DNA of 64,000 nucleotides from CAYJMQ01 sp964371555 (GTDB lineage Bacteria; Bdellovibrionota; JACOXK01; 2-02-FULL-40-11): contig CAYJMQ010000003.1 of NCBI GenBank assembly GCA_964371555.1, positions 1-64,000 on the forward strand, written 5' to 3'. This document shows, one piece after another, positions 9,112 to 17,061 of the stretch. The position numbers and the translations under genes are program-made. The notes under the pieces were generated by a model that saw only the letters and a program-made list of their open reading frames with translations, was not told the origin of the DNA and searched no databases. Each line of letters starts with the position of its first letter. The first letter of the stretch is position 1.

Positions 9112-10425
9112 ATGGATATAATCATGGATCTTTCGAGCCGCATTAAAGAGAAAAGCGCCAGGGTTGCAGTCATCGGTCTTGGCTATGTGGGGCTTCCATT
9201 GTCTCTTGAATTTCTCAAGGCTGGTTTTAAAGTTGTCGGTATAGATATCAATAAAGACAGGATCAAAAAATTAGAATCGGCTGAATCTTATATAACCGAT
9301 ATTTCTTGCGAACAGATTCGCAATGCCCTTCAGACAGGGCGATTTACCCCGACATCTGATTTTTCTATTCTGGCGGATACCGATGTTATTTCTATCTGTG
9401 TCCCTACGCCGCTTAGAAAAACGAAAGAGCCTGATATTTCATTTATTGTTTCTGCTGTAAAGAAAATCAAAAATTATCTTTCGAAAGGACAGCTTGTCAT
9501 TTTAGAGAGCACCACTTATCCCGGCACGACGGAAGAAGTTGTTCTGCCAGAACTGGAGAAAACCGGTCTTCAGGCAGGGAGGGATTTTTACCTTGCCTTT
9601 TCACCTGAGAGAATCGACCCCGGGAATAAGAAATACGCGATTGCAAACACGCCAAAAATTGTCGGTGGAATCACCCCCAATTGCACGGAGCTTGCGGTCT
9701 CTTTTTATTCAACGGTGGTGGAAAAAGTTTATCCGGTTTCGAGCTCCCGGGCGGCTGAGATGGTAAAGCTTTTGGAAAACACCTTTCGTGCTGTGAATAT
9801 TGGTCTTGTGAATGAAATTGCGATTGTTGCAGACCGGTTAAAGCTCGACGTTTGGGAAATTATCGATGCCGCGGCGACGAAACCGTTTGGATTTCTCCCT
9901 TTTTACCCGGGACCCGGTTTAGGGGGGCATTGTATTCCTGTAGATCCCCATTATCTTTCCTGGAAGCTCAATGCGCAGGGCTACAACCCAAGGTTTATCG
10001 AACTTGCGAGAGAGATTAATTCAAAGATGCCAACGGTTGTTGTGGAAAAGATCGCGGATGCCCTCAATCGATTTAAACGCTCAATCAATGGCTCGAAAAT
10101 TCTTATTTTGGGGGTTGCCTATAAAAAAGATGTGGGAGATATCCGGGAATCGCCGGCGCTGGATGTGATCGAGGGATTAAAAGGGCGCGGCGCAGAGGTT
10201 TTCTATGAAGATCGCTATTGCCCGGAATTTGAACATCATGGACATTCATATCAATCGATCTCTTTAGAAACGGCCGATCTTTCCTCCTACGATTGTGTTT
10301 CGGTCCTCACCGACCATTCGTACTATGATTGGGGCGCAATTGCGGAATCTGCCACGATAATCGTCGATTGCCGAAACGCGACGCGTGGTTTAAAGAGTTT
10401 CCGGGATAAAATCATAAAGATTTGA
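9112..10425 (+). CDS. Nucleotide-sugar 6-dehydrogenase (UDP-HexNAc dehydrogenase, WbpA/WecC type)
   Basis: 437 aa. VAVIGLGYVGLPLSLEF is the Rossmann NAD site; STTYPGTTEE, FSPERIDPGN and GPGLGGHCIPVDPHYLSWK (catalytic Cys in GGHC) are family hallmarks. FSPERIDPGN is usual in enzymes oxidising UDP-GlcNAc or UDP-ManNAc to uronic acids rather than in plain UDP-glucose dehydrogenase. C-terminal domain has ILGVAYKKDVGDIRESPAL. A second ATG four codons in (9124) is equally possible. Its TGA overlaps the ATG of the next gene. Supplies an acidic sugar donor for surface polysaccharide. Confidence 0.88.
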   Translation: MDIIMDLSSRIKEKSARVAVIGLGYVGLPLSLEFLKAGFKVVGIDINKDRIKKLESAESYITDISCEQIRNALQTGRFTPTSDFSILADTDVISICVPTPLRKTKEPDISFIVSAVKKIKNYLSKGQLVILESTTYPGTTEEVVLPELEKTGLQAGRDFYLAFSPERIDPGNKKYAIANTPKIVGGITPNCTELAVSFYSTVVEKVYPVSSSRAAEMVKLLENTFRAVNIGLVNEIAIVADRLKLDVWEIIDAAATKPFGFLPFYPGPGLGGHCIPVDPHYLSWKLNAQGYNPRFIELAREINSKMPTVVVEKIADALNRFKRSINGSKILILGVAYKKDVGDIRESPALDVIEGLKGRGAEVFYEDRYCPEFEHHGHSYQSISLETADLSSYDCVSVLTDHSYYDWGAIAESATIIVDCRNATRGLKSFRDKIIKI

Positions 10426-11537
10426 TGCGGGTTATCATCATAGGGGCTGGTGTCGTAGGCTGCGCAATTGCAAAGGAGCTCTCAGAACCCAACATAGAAG
10501 TCCATGTTCTTGAAAAGAACTCAAAAACAGGGGAGGGGGTCACAAGCCGAAATAGTGGTGTTATCCACGCGGGGCTCTATTATCCACCACATTCTCTGAA
10601 GGCACGGCTTTGCGTTGAGGGGAGAGGGCTGCTTTATGATTGGTGTGAAAAGAAAGGCGTCCCCCATCGAAAAACAGGAAAGCTGATAGCAGCGCTTCTT
10701 CCTGCGGAAGAGGCGCTAAAAAACATTTATAAGAACGCGATAACAAGTGGAGTTTCACCATCTGGTCTGAGATGGATTTCAAAAAAAGAAATTCAAAAGA
10801 TCAATCCTTATATCACAGGTGATATCGCCCTTCATTCGCTGCAATCGGGGATTGTCGATGCCGATGCCCTTTGTTTTTCATTTTATAGAGAGGCTTGTCA
10901 AAAGGGGGCAGAGTTTCATTTTTATTGTGATGTGAATGGCATCAATCGAGTATCCTCTTGCTACCTCATCCGCACCTCAAGGGGGGATCTCGAAGCTGAT
11001 ATCGTCATTAACGCTGCCGGTCTCTATGCCGATGTGATTTCAAAACTCGCTGGATGTGATCGTTATACAATTTATCCCTGGCGAGGCGACTATTTTAAAG
11101 TGAATCTTCCTTACCCAATCGATATTTTGGTCTACCCTGTCCGAAAACCCGATGCGGCAGGTCTTGGAATTCATCTGACAATCGATCTGAACTCTCAAAC
11201 CTTTTTGGGTCCAGATTCAGATCCGCCAAGCGCTTTTGAAATCAAAAATCACGCCGCGTTGCAAAAAATGAAAGAAGATTTTTCTGAAAGGCCGGAGAAA
11301 CTCATGAAATTTTATGAGGCTGCGTCTCAACTTTTATCCGGCCTCAAACCCGAAATGCTCACCTATGAGACCTGCGGGATTCGTCCCAAACTTCGCGCGT
11401 TTGATTCCTCCAATGAAGAAAAGGATTTTGTAATCTCCGAAGATCTCCCGGGTTTTTTCAATCTCATCGGCATCGAAAGCCCCGGCCTCACCGCAAGCCC
11501 CGCGATTGCGCGGCATATAAAGAAGCTGCTGACATAG
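10425..11537 (+). CDS. FAD-dependent oxidoreductase, LhgO-like (L-2-hydroxyglutarate oxidase family)
   Basis: 370 aa. VIIIGAGVVGCAIAKEL is the FAD-binding GxGxxG; SRNSGVIHAGLYYPP and KARLCVEGRGLLY are specific to the LhgO/YgaF branch of the DAO fold; the C-terminus has LTASPAIARHI. LhgO oxidises L-2-hydroxyglutarate to 2-oxoglutarate at the membrane with quinone. The start shares one base with the previous stop (TGATG), so it is co-transcribed with the UDP-sugar dehydrogenase although no metabolic link is obvious; a dead-end reductase product could be recycled this way. Confidence 0.85.
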   Translation: MRVIIIGAGVVGCAIAKELSEPNIEVHVLEKNSKTGEGVTSRNSGVIHAGLYYPPHSLKARLCVEGRGLLYDWCEKKGVPHRKTGKLIAALLPAEEALKNIYKNAITSGVSPSGLRWISKKEIQKINPYITGDIALHSLQSGIVDADALCFSFYREACQKGAEFHFYCDVNGINRVSSCYLIRTSRGDLEADIVINAAGLYADVISKLAGCDRYTIYPWRGDYFKVNLPYPIDILVYPVRKPDAAGLGIHLTIDLNSQTFLGPDSDPPSAFEIKNHAALQKMKEDFSERPEKLMKFYEAASQLLSGLKPEMLTYETCGIRPKLRAFDSSNEEKDFVISEDLPGFFNLIGIESPGLTASPAIARHIKKLLT

Positions 11538-11550
11538 GGGGAGGGGGAAG

Positions 11551-11991
11551 TTAAATTTTCGGTGTCGATTCAAGAGAGAATTGGGGAGTGGCGATTTCTA
11601 AGAGTGGGATTTTGACGAAGTCCCGATCTTTGATGTGGGGATGGGGGAGAGTGAGGTCAATGGTTTTCATGGTGAGGGAGTCGTAGAGCAAGAGATCGAG
11701 ATCGATCGTTCGGGGGCCCCAGCGGAAGGTTTCTTCCCGCCCGATCTCTTTTTCAATCTGCTTTAGGGTTTTCAATAGCTCCACCGGTGAAAGTGAGGTT
11801 TTGATTTCGATTGCCCCGTTGATGAATTTGGGCTGATCGGTGTATCCGACAGGATCGGTTTCTATCCACGATGAGACTTTGGTTACTTTTATTTTGGGAT
11901 GGTTGTCTAGTTTTGAGACGGCATCTTTGCAATTTTTAAGTCGGTCGCCGAGATTAGAGCCGATGCCGATGTAGGCGATTTGCTGCTTCAT
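11551..11991 (-). CDS. folK: 6-hydroxymethyl-7,8-dihydropterin pyrophosphokinase
   Basis: 146 aa. IAYIGIGSNLGDRL is the HPPK start; VSSWIETDPVGYTDQPKFINGA and RWGPRTIDLDLLLYD (catalytic aspartates) complete the fold. Transfers pyrophosphate from ATP to the pterin in folate synthesis. ATG chosen over a TTG one codon upstream. It overlaps the end of dapL by 38 bases and is the last gene of the dap run; no folP or folB is near. Confidence 0.93.
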   Translation of the reverse strand: MKQQIAYIGIGSNLGDRLKNCKDAVSKLDNHPKIKVTKVSSWIETDPVGYTDQPKFINGAIEIKTSLSPVELLKTLKQIEKEIGREETFRWGPRTIDLDLLLYDSLTMKTIDLTLPHPHIKDRDFVKIPLLEIATPQFSLESTPKI

Positions 11992-13108
11992 CAATTTTTT
12001 CTTCAGAAACTGTTAACGAAAACCTGAAAAATCCTTCCCCTTCTTCACCAAACCCAATTCCCGGTGTGGTGACAATGCCATATTTCATAAGAAGCTCACT
12101 ACAAAAATCGATCGATGGGGTCGATTTCGGGGTTTTTGCCCAGACATAGAAGGTTGCCTTCGGTTCAAAGTATTCGATTCCTATTTTTTGTAAAACCGAA
12201 AGTAAAAGATCTCTCCTTTTTCGCATGATTTGTCTCTGTGAGACGACAAAATCGTCCCCCTCTTTCAGCGCTACTGCAGCCGCGTGCTGAATGGCTTTGA
12301 ACTGACCGGAATCGAGATTGGTTTTTAATTTTCCCAACGCCTCAATCAATTTTTCATTCCCCGCCGCGAAACCAATTCTCCAGCCGGTCATGTTGAAGGT
12401 TTTTGAAAGGGAATGAAACTCAATTGCAACATCTTTGGCCCCTGGAATTTGAAGAATACTTGGCGAGGGCTCATGAGAGAGATAAATCTCGGAATAGGCG
12501 GCATCGTGGCAGAGAATGGTTTCTGTTTTATTTGCCCAATGGACAACTTGATCAAAGAAAGAGAGAGATGCCGTTGCCGAGGTCGGATTGTTTGGATAAT
12601 TGAAATAGAAAAGTTTTGCCCCCCGCTCGAGACTTGAAAGATCGGGAAGAAAATTATTTTCCAGTTTAAGGGGAACCGGAATCGGAATTCCGGCCGCAAA
12701 TTGCGTGGCTGCTTTATATACCGGGTAACCAGGGGTTGTATAAAGCACGCCATCATGAGGGTTGACAAGCGAAAGCGGGAGATGACCGATTCCTTCTTTA
12801 GAACCGATGAGAACCAGAATTTCTTTATTCGGGTCAAGACGAACTTGAAAACGTTTGAAGAACCACTCTGCGATTTCGAATCGAAATTCTTCCGTTCCAG
12901 CATAAGGCGGATAACGATGGTATTGACTCTGTGTGAGCCCATCTTTAAGCGCGTCTAGAATGAATTGGGGTGTTGGGAGATCAGGATCCCCAACACCAAA
13001 ATCAATGAGATCGACCCCCTTTTTTTTAATCTCGTTTTTCATCTGGTCGATTTTGGCAAACAGATATGGGGGAAGATTTTTAAGACGATCTGAAAGTTCA
13101 ATCTTCAT
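11954..13108 (-). CDS. dapL: LL-diaminopimelate aminotransferase
   Basis: 384 aa class I PLP aminotransferase. Family signs: IDFGVGDPDLPTP, YPPYAGTEEFR, YFNYPNNPTSA and the PLP-Lys block SLSKTFNMTGWRIGFAAG. The position between dapB and folK, in a cluster holding dapA and dapF, identifies it as DapL, which converts tetrahydrodipicolinate directly to LL-DAP and bypasses DapD/C/E. Overlaps dapB by four bases. This class includes other aminotransferases of similar sequence, but the context is strong. Confidence 0.9.
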   Translation of the reverse strand: MKIELSDRLKNLPPYLFAKIDQMKNEIKKKGVDLIDFGVGDPDLPTPQFILDALKDGLTQSQYHRYPPYAGTEEFRFEIAEWFFKRFQVRLDPNKEILVLIGSKEGIGHLPLSLVNPHDGVLYTTPGYPVYKAATQFAAGIPIPVPLKLENNFLPDLSSLERGAKLFYFNYPNNPTSATASLSFFDQVVHWANKTETILCHDAAYSEIYLSHEPSPSILQIPGAKDVAIEFHSLSKTFNMTGWRIGFAAGNEKLIEALGKLKTNLDSGQFKAIQHAAAVALKEGDDFVVSQRQIMRKRRDLLLSVLQKIGIEYFEPKATFYVWAKTPKSTPSIDFCSELLMKYGIVTTPGIGFGEEGEGFFRFSLTVSEEKIDEAANRLHRHRL

Positions 13109-13836
13109 TCTTCAGGTTCCTTCAGGAAATGTTTCATCGAATAGAGTCCCGGCTTTTGAGTGATAATCCACTGAGCCGCTTCCAGCGCGCCCCGGGCAAA
13201 AATAGTTCGTGAAGCGGCCCGATGGGTCAGCTCCAGGCGCTCCCCTTCTCCGAGAAATAAAATCGTATGTTCACCAATGACATCTCCACCGCGAATGCTT
13301 TCCACCGTCACATCACCTCTGACTGCTTTGACGGTTTCTGAAAGCTGCTTTGCCGTGCCGCTCGGGGCATCCTTTTTATCACGGTGATGAACTTCAACAA
13401 TATGAGGTGTGAACGTTTTGGGGAGTAATTTTGCGGCGCTTTCCAGCAAAGAGATAAGAACATTGACCCCGATGCTTGTGTTCGGAGCCAAAAGAACAGC
13501 CTGAGATTCAGAGAGTTTTTTAATTTCTTCTTTTTGTTCTTTCGAATATCCCGTTGTTCCGATGACCGCGGGGCAACGGAATTCGCGAAGGAGGGGGAGA
13601 AACCGCATGGTGGCGCCTGGTTCTGTGAAATCGACAAATACATCGATATTTTTTAGCGAATTTTCAGAGATTGTTTCATACCTGACCGATTCGTTCAGAT
13701 GTTTTTCTCTGAGAGGATCCGCTTCCGACACAAAAGCCCTCGAGAGCTTTAAGTTCGGATAATTCCCCGCTTCAAGCAAGGAAATCATCGCTTTTCCCAT
13801 TCTTCCGGCGGCCCCGGCAATGGCTAAATGAATCAT
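13105..13836 (-). CDS. dapB: 4-hydroxy-tetrahydrodipicolinate reductase
   Basis: About 243 aa. LAIAGAAGRMGKAM is the NAD(P)-binding start; VDFTEPGAT, VIGTTGYS, and HHRDKKDAPSGTA with the catalytic His/Lys pair define DapB. Two in-frame ATGs lie two codons apart; the second (13836) has AGGT at better spacing. Stop overlaps the dapL start (ATGA); start lies eight bases after the dapA stop. Second shared step of lysine and DAP synthesis. Confidence 0.95.
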   Translation of the reverse strand: MIHLAIAGAAGRMGKAMISLLEAGNYPNLKLSRAFVSEADPLREKHLNESVRYETISENSLKNIDVFVDFTEPGATMRFLPLLREFRCPAVIGTTGYSKEQKEEIKKLSESQAVLLAPNTSIGVNVLISLLESAAKLLPKTFTPHIVEVHHRDKKDAPSGTAKQLSETVKAVRGDVTVESIRGGDVIGEHTILFLGEGERLELTHRAASRTIFARGALEAAQWIITQKPGLYSMKHFLKEPEE

Positions 13837-13844
13837 AAACATAC

Positions 13845-14720
13845 CTAAATGAGTTCCAATTTCCGGAGGGTATTTTCAAGTTGTTCGAAATTTTTAGATT
13901 CCATTTCACACAGGGGGAGACGAAATTCCAAAGGTATCTTTTTCATGAGGGAAAGAGCCGTTTTTGCGGGAACAGGATTTGTTTCAATAAAAAGCGCCTG
14001 GATGAGCGGATAGAGTTTAAAGTGAATCGATTGAGCGGTAGTGAGATCGCCGGTTTTAAAAGAGGTATGGAGTTTTTTAAAGAGACGGGGTGTAATATTT
14101 GAAACGACAGAGATCACACCTTGAGCCCCAATGCCCAAAAGCGGCAAAAATGTAAAATCATCCCCGGAAATGAGGCTCATTTTTCCTTTGGTTTCCTGCA
14201 CGACTTCGGACGCAAACGAGAGCGAGCCAGTCGCTTCTTTAATTGCGACAATGTTTTCAATTTTAGAAAGTCTGCCGATGGTTTGTGGAGTTAAGGAGAC
14301 TGCTGTCCGTCCGGGGACATTATAAAGGATCAGGGGGAGGCCGATTTTAGAAATGGCTTCAAAGTGTCGATAGAGCCCTTCCTGGCTTGGTTTGTTGTAA
14401 TAAGGGGTTACGATCAGCGCGGCAGAGGCCCCCTGTTTTTTTGCCCATGCCGTAAGTTCAAGAGTCTCTTCTGTGTTGTTTGTCCCGGATCCTGCAATAA
14501 CCGGTACCCGGTTTTTTGCCTGGTTTATTACAATTTCAATGACCTGCTTTTTTTCTTCATGAGAGAGAGTAGCCGATTCGGCGGTCGTTCCACAGGCGAC
14601 AAATCCATCCACCCCTTCCTCAATTTGCCAATCGATGAGCGATCGAAGCGATGGTTCGTCGATTTCACGATTCTTAAAAGGGGTGATTAAGGCTGTATAG
14701 ATTCCCCTAAACTGATTCAT
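13845..14720 (-). CDS. dapA: 4-hydroxy-tetrahydrodipicolinate synthase
   Basis: 291 aa (beta/alpha)8 aldolase. GTTAESATLSHEEK, TPYYNKPSQEGLYRHF, YNVPGRTAVSL and the Schiff-base Lys in IVAIKEATGSL are all present. Condenses pyruvate with aspartate semialdehyde. Overlaps the end of dapF by 14 bases, so it is co-translated with it. Full length. Confidence 0.96.
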   Translation of the reverse strand: MNQFRGIYTALITPFKNREIDEPSLRSLIDWQIEEGVDGFVACGTTAESATLSHEEKKQVIEIVINQAKNRVPVIAGSGTNNTEETLELTAWAKKQGASAALIVTPYYNKPSQEGLYRHFEAISKIGLPLILYNVPGRTAVSLTPQTIGRLSKIENIVAIKEATGSLSFASEVVQETKGKMSLISGDDFTFLPLLGIGAQGVISVVSNITPRLFKKLHTSFKTGDLTTAQSIHFKLYPLIQALFIETNPVPAKTALSLMKKIPLEFRLPLCEMESKNFEQLENTLRKLELI

Positions 14721-15555
14721 CTGTTAATTCCCCGCGGAAGACCACACGCGCATCCCCCTCCAGACAAACGTTTGTGTAACTCTTTCCATTTTCTTCAAAG
14801 TAGACAATAAGATCCCCCCCCATGGTTTTAACCAAAACAGGGGAGGCATTGATCAACTTCTTTGCGTGCGCAATCAGCGCCGATGCAACAACGCCTGTTC
14901 CACAGGCCTGTGTAATATCTTCAACCCCCCGTTCGTATGTTTTTACCTTAAGGGTCGGTTTGTGCTCCTTGGTAAGGGCTTCAATGAAATTAACATTGGC
15001 GCCAGTCGGCTGAAAATATTTGTGGCTCCGAATGGTTTGCCCGAGTTCTTTGAGCGTTTGAAGCGTGAAATCCTCGAGCCGTTCCATTTCAAGCACAGCA
15101 TGCGGAACCCCTGTATTGATTCGGGAGAGGGTTACAGTTCCACGTTCCGTGCTCAATTGGATGTCGAGTTTTAATTGCGTCGGTTCTGTCATTTTTACTT
15201 TGACAGAGCGGCCATTGACCTCGGCGTGAATGATGCCGGCGCGGGTTTCAAAAGAGAGCTTTGGACCTGTGATGCCTTCAAGATAACTGAATCTTGCGGC
15301 ACAGCGTGAACCGTTGCCGCACATTTCAGCTTCGAGGCCGTCACAGTTGAAAAACCGCCATTTAAAGTCGGCTTTATCAGAAGGCTCAATGAGAATGAGA
15401 CCATCCCCCCCCACTGAGTATTTACGGGTGCAGAGTTTTTGTACCCAGTCTCCCCAGTTCCCAAGACGATCCGCGTCCAGGTATTGTTTGCGGTTATCAA
15501 TAATAATAAAATCATTCGCCGCCCCGCTCATTTTGGTGAATGGAATCTTTGTCAT
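14707..15555 (-). CDS. dapF: Diaminopimelate epimerase
   Basis: 282 aa. KMSGAANDFIIIDN opens the family; the two catalytic cysteines are in EMCGNGSRCAARF and TQACGTGVVASA. Converts LL-DAP to meso-DAP for peptidoglycan and lysine. A promoter-like TTGACT-17-TAAACT ends nine bases before the ATG and no Shine-Dalgarno is seen, suggesting a leaderless transcript for the dapF-dapA-dapB-dapL-folK operon. The lptM-like gene upstream may also be read through. Confidence 0.96.
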   Translation of the reverse strand: MTKIPFTKMSGAANDFIIIDNRKQYLDADRLGNWGDWVQKLCTRKYSVGGDGLILIEPSDKADFKWRFFNCDGLEAEMCGNGSRCAARFSYLEGITGPKLSFETRAGIIHAEVNGRSVKVKMTEPTQLKLDIQLSTERGTVTLSRINTGVPHAVLEMERLEDFTLQTLKELGQTIRSHKYFQPTGANVNFIEALTKEHKPTLKVKTYERGVEDITQACGTGVVASALIAHAKKLINASPVLVKTMGGDLIVYFEENGKSYTNVCLEGDARVVFRGELTDESV

Positions 15556-15564
15556 AAACGCGGA

Positions 15565-15593
15565 AGTTTAGCCTCAATCGTGAGGGAAGTCAA
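15565..15593 (-). promoter_or_regulatory. Sigma-70-type promoter of dapF operon
   Basis: On the minus strand TTGACT, 17-base spacer, TAAACT; the -10 ends nine bases before the dapF ATG. Predicted start of transcription is two or three bases before the start codon. Confidence 0.6.
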
Positions 15594-15603
15594 TTCCTCT
15601 GGC

Positions 15604-15792
15604 TTAATATTTGGACTTCTTTTTTTTCTCTTTTTTGGATTCTTCTTTAAATGAATCTTTGGCTGATTCTTTCGATTCACTCTTTTGAATCGCTTCTTTA
15701 AGAGGAGGGAGGGGGGGGGCTTTTACGCCACAGGCTGTCATTAAATACATAATCCCCACGATTATCCCCATGATGGTCGCCGTCATTTTCAT
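15604..15792 (-). CDS. Small LptM-like lipoprotein
   Basis: 62 aa. Hydrophobic signal then lipobox LMTAC followed by GVKAPPLPP, resembling the CGxKGPLYxP start of LptM (YifL) lipoproteins, which assist maturation of the LptD/LptE LPS translocon in the outer membrane. In E. coli the lptM gene is also directly upstream of dapF, so position supports the call. The tail is a highly charged Lys/Glu/Ser repeat unlike typical LptM. A run of nine G (15711-15719 on the plus strand) lies in the proline codons just after the lipobox. Confidence 0.7.
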   Translation of the reverse strand: MKMTATIMGIIVGIMYLMTACGVKAPPLPPLKEAIQKSESKESAKDSFKEESKKEKKKKSKY

Positions 15793-15855
15793 TCGGGCAC
15801 CGTAACATATTTTTTTTACTTGTCGATTGGAATCTCTTCTGAGAGTAATACCGTC

Positions 15856-16545
15856 ATGAAATCGTTATTGGCGATTTTGTTTATCATTATTATTGGGATT
15901 GGGGGTGGGGGGGGGCTGAGGGCCTCGGATTTGGTTGAGAGACTTGAGAAAAGTTATCTTTCTATTGAGGATTTTCAGGCAAATTTTGAGCAGATCGAAA
16001 CCAATGTCCTTTTAAACAGGGTAAAAAAAACAACGGGGATTATTTATTCTCTCCCCCTTGGCAAGATTTTTTGGCATACCAGGCATCCCTCCCCTCTGAA
16101 AGTGATATCCAACGGCAGGGATGTCTGGATGTTTGATCCAAAAGTCCCGCAGGTTATACACGAGCGCTGGGAAGGGTTGGACGATCAGACAAGGCTTGCT
16201 CTTCTTTTTTTAAGAAGGGAGGGAAAGTTCAAAGACCATTTTAAAACTTTTGAAAACCTGAAACAGCAGAAACTCACGCTGATTCCAAAAAAAGCGATCG
16301 GTATTTCAAAGATTATCGTGCGGCTTTTTGCTTATCCGTCAGAGAAAGAGGGGGATACGCATTTATTTTTTAAAAAAATTACCTTTTATTTTCAACTGGA
16401 AAGGAAAACCGATCTGATTTTGGAAGTTGTAAAGTTCAATCAAAAATTAATGCAAAAACATAGAGAGAATCCGATCGATGAAACAATCGACCGCAACTTT
16501 GGTTTCATAAATCCCTTGAAAACATTAGAGAAAAAGTCAAAATAG
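15856..16545 (+). CDS. lolA: LolA-like outer-membrane lipoprotein carrier protein
   Basis: 229 aa from the chosen ATG, which starts a signal peptide (MKSLLAILF...); an upstream ATG would add 12 polar residues before it. The mature part shows the LolA pattern: LEKSYLSIEDFQANFEQ, GKIFWHTRHPSPLKVISNGRDVWMFDP. LolA carries lipoproteins across the periplasm from LolCDE to LolB. A run of nine G (15907-15915) encodes the Gly-rich end of the signal peptide and is a likely slippage site. Divergent from the lptM-like gene. Confidence 0.8.
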   Translation: MKSLLAILFIIIIGIGGGGGLRASDLVERLEKSYLSIEDFQANFEQIETNVLLNRVKKTTGIIYSLPLGKIFWHTRHPSPLKVISNGRDVWMFDPKVPQVIHERWEGLDDQTRLALLFLRREGKFKDHFKTFENLKQQKLTLIPKKAIGISKIIVRLFAYPSEKEGDTHLFFKKITFYFQLERKTDLILEVVKFNQKLMQKHRENPIDETIDRNFGFINPLKTLEKKSK

Positions 16546-16547
16546 AG

Positions 16548-16575
16548 TTGACATTAAGCAGAGTATTTGCATAAA
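16548..16575 (+). promoter_or_regulatory. Promoter of cold-shock gene with long leader
   Basis: TTGACA, 16-base spacer, CATAAA. Start of transcription near 16582 predicts a leader of about 130 bases before the cold-shock ATG, as known for cspA-type mRNAs. Confidence 0.6.
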
Positions 16576-16676
16576 GTGGATTTGAAGGATGGGCTCTTTA
16601 AGGGTCCAAAGGTATCGTGTGTGGGGTGTCAAAAAGCACGGCCGCACTGTCCTGATAAAAGCAGTTGTTACAAGGT

Positions 16677-16697
16677 TACTGTGGTTGTTTTACAGTA
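16677..16697 (+). promoter_or_regulatory. Small hairpin just upstream of the csp ribosome site
   Basis: TACTGT and ACAGTA pair across a nine-base loop, immediately before AGGAGGT (16699-16705). It could help set temperature-dependent access to the ribosome site; function inferred only. Confidence 0.4.
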
Positions 16698-16715
16698 CAG
16701 GAGGTCATTTAAGTT

Positions 16716-16916
16716 ATGGCGAACGGATATGTGAAGTGGTTCAATGATACAAAGGGATATGGTTTCATTGAACAAGAAGGTGGTCGGGATGTTTTTGTGC
16801 ATTATTCTGCCATTCAGGGAGAAGGATATAAAACATTGTCGGAAGGACAGCTCGTTGAATTTGAAATGGTGGAGGGTCCCAAGGGTCCTCAGGCGACAAG
16901 AGTCGCTAAAAAATAA
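16716..16916 (+). CDS. Cold-shock domain protein
   Basis: 66 aa single OB-fold. [17 protein letters not shown] contains RNP1 (KGYGFI) and [10 protein letters not shown] contains RNP2 (VFVHY). Binds single-stranded RNA/DNA and melts structure. Strong AGGAGGT ribosome site. Stand-alone gene with its own promoter, long leader and a likely terminator downstream. Confidence 0.97.
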   Translation: MANGYVKWFNDTKGYGFIEQEGGRDVFVHYSAIQGEGYKTLSEGQLVEFEMVEGPKGPQATRVAKK

Positions 16917-16927
16917 CAAGCCCCGGT

Positions 16928-16986
16928 AAAAGCCTTTCTTAATTTTCTGTTGTCAAAAAGACTCCAAACAAAGAAGGGCTTTTTTT
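16928..16986 (+). terminator. Possible Rho-independent terminator of csp
   Basis: AAAAGCCTTTCTT (16928-16940) pairs with AAGAAGGGCTTTT (16971-) with one mismatch, followed by a run of T. The loop is long (about 30 bases), so strength is uncertain. Confidence 0.5.
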
Positions 16987-17061
16987 CATCTTATTAGTCC
17001 CGATTCATTTGTGATTTTCAAATTTTTGTATTAAGAGAAGGGCTATGTCTTTGGAATTTTT

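Noticed and set aside
9088..9122. TTGACA and TATAAT upstream of the UDP-sugar dehydrogenase
   Set aside because: Spacing is 23 bases, too long for sigma-70, and the -10 lies on the start codon region.
12388..12942. 184-codon frame within dapL on the same strand
   Set aside because: Out-of-frame shadow of a full-length conserved enzyme.
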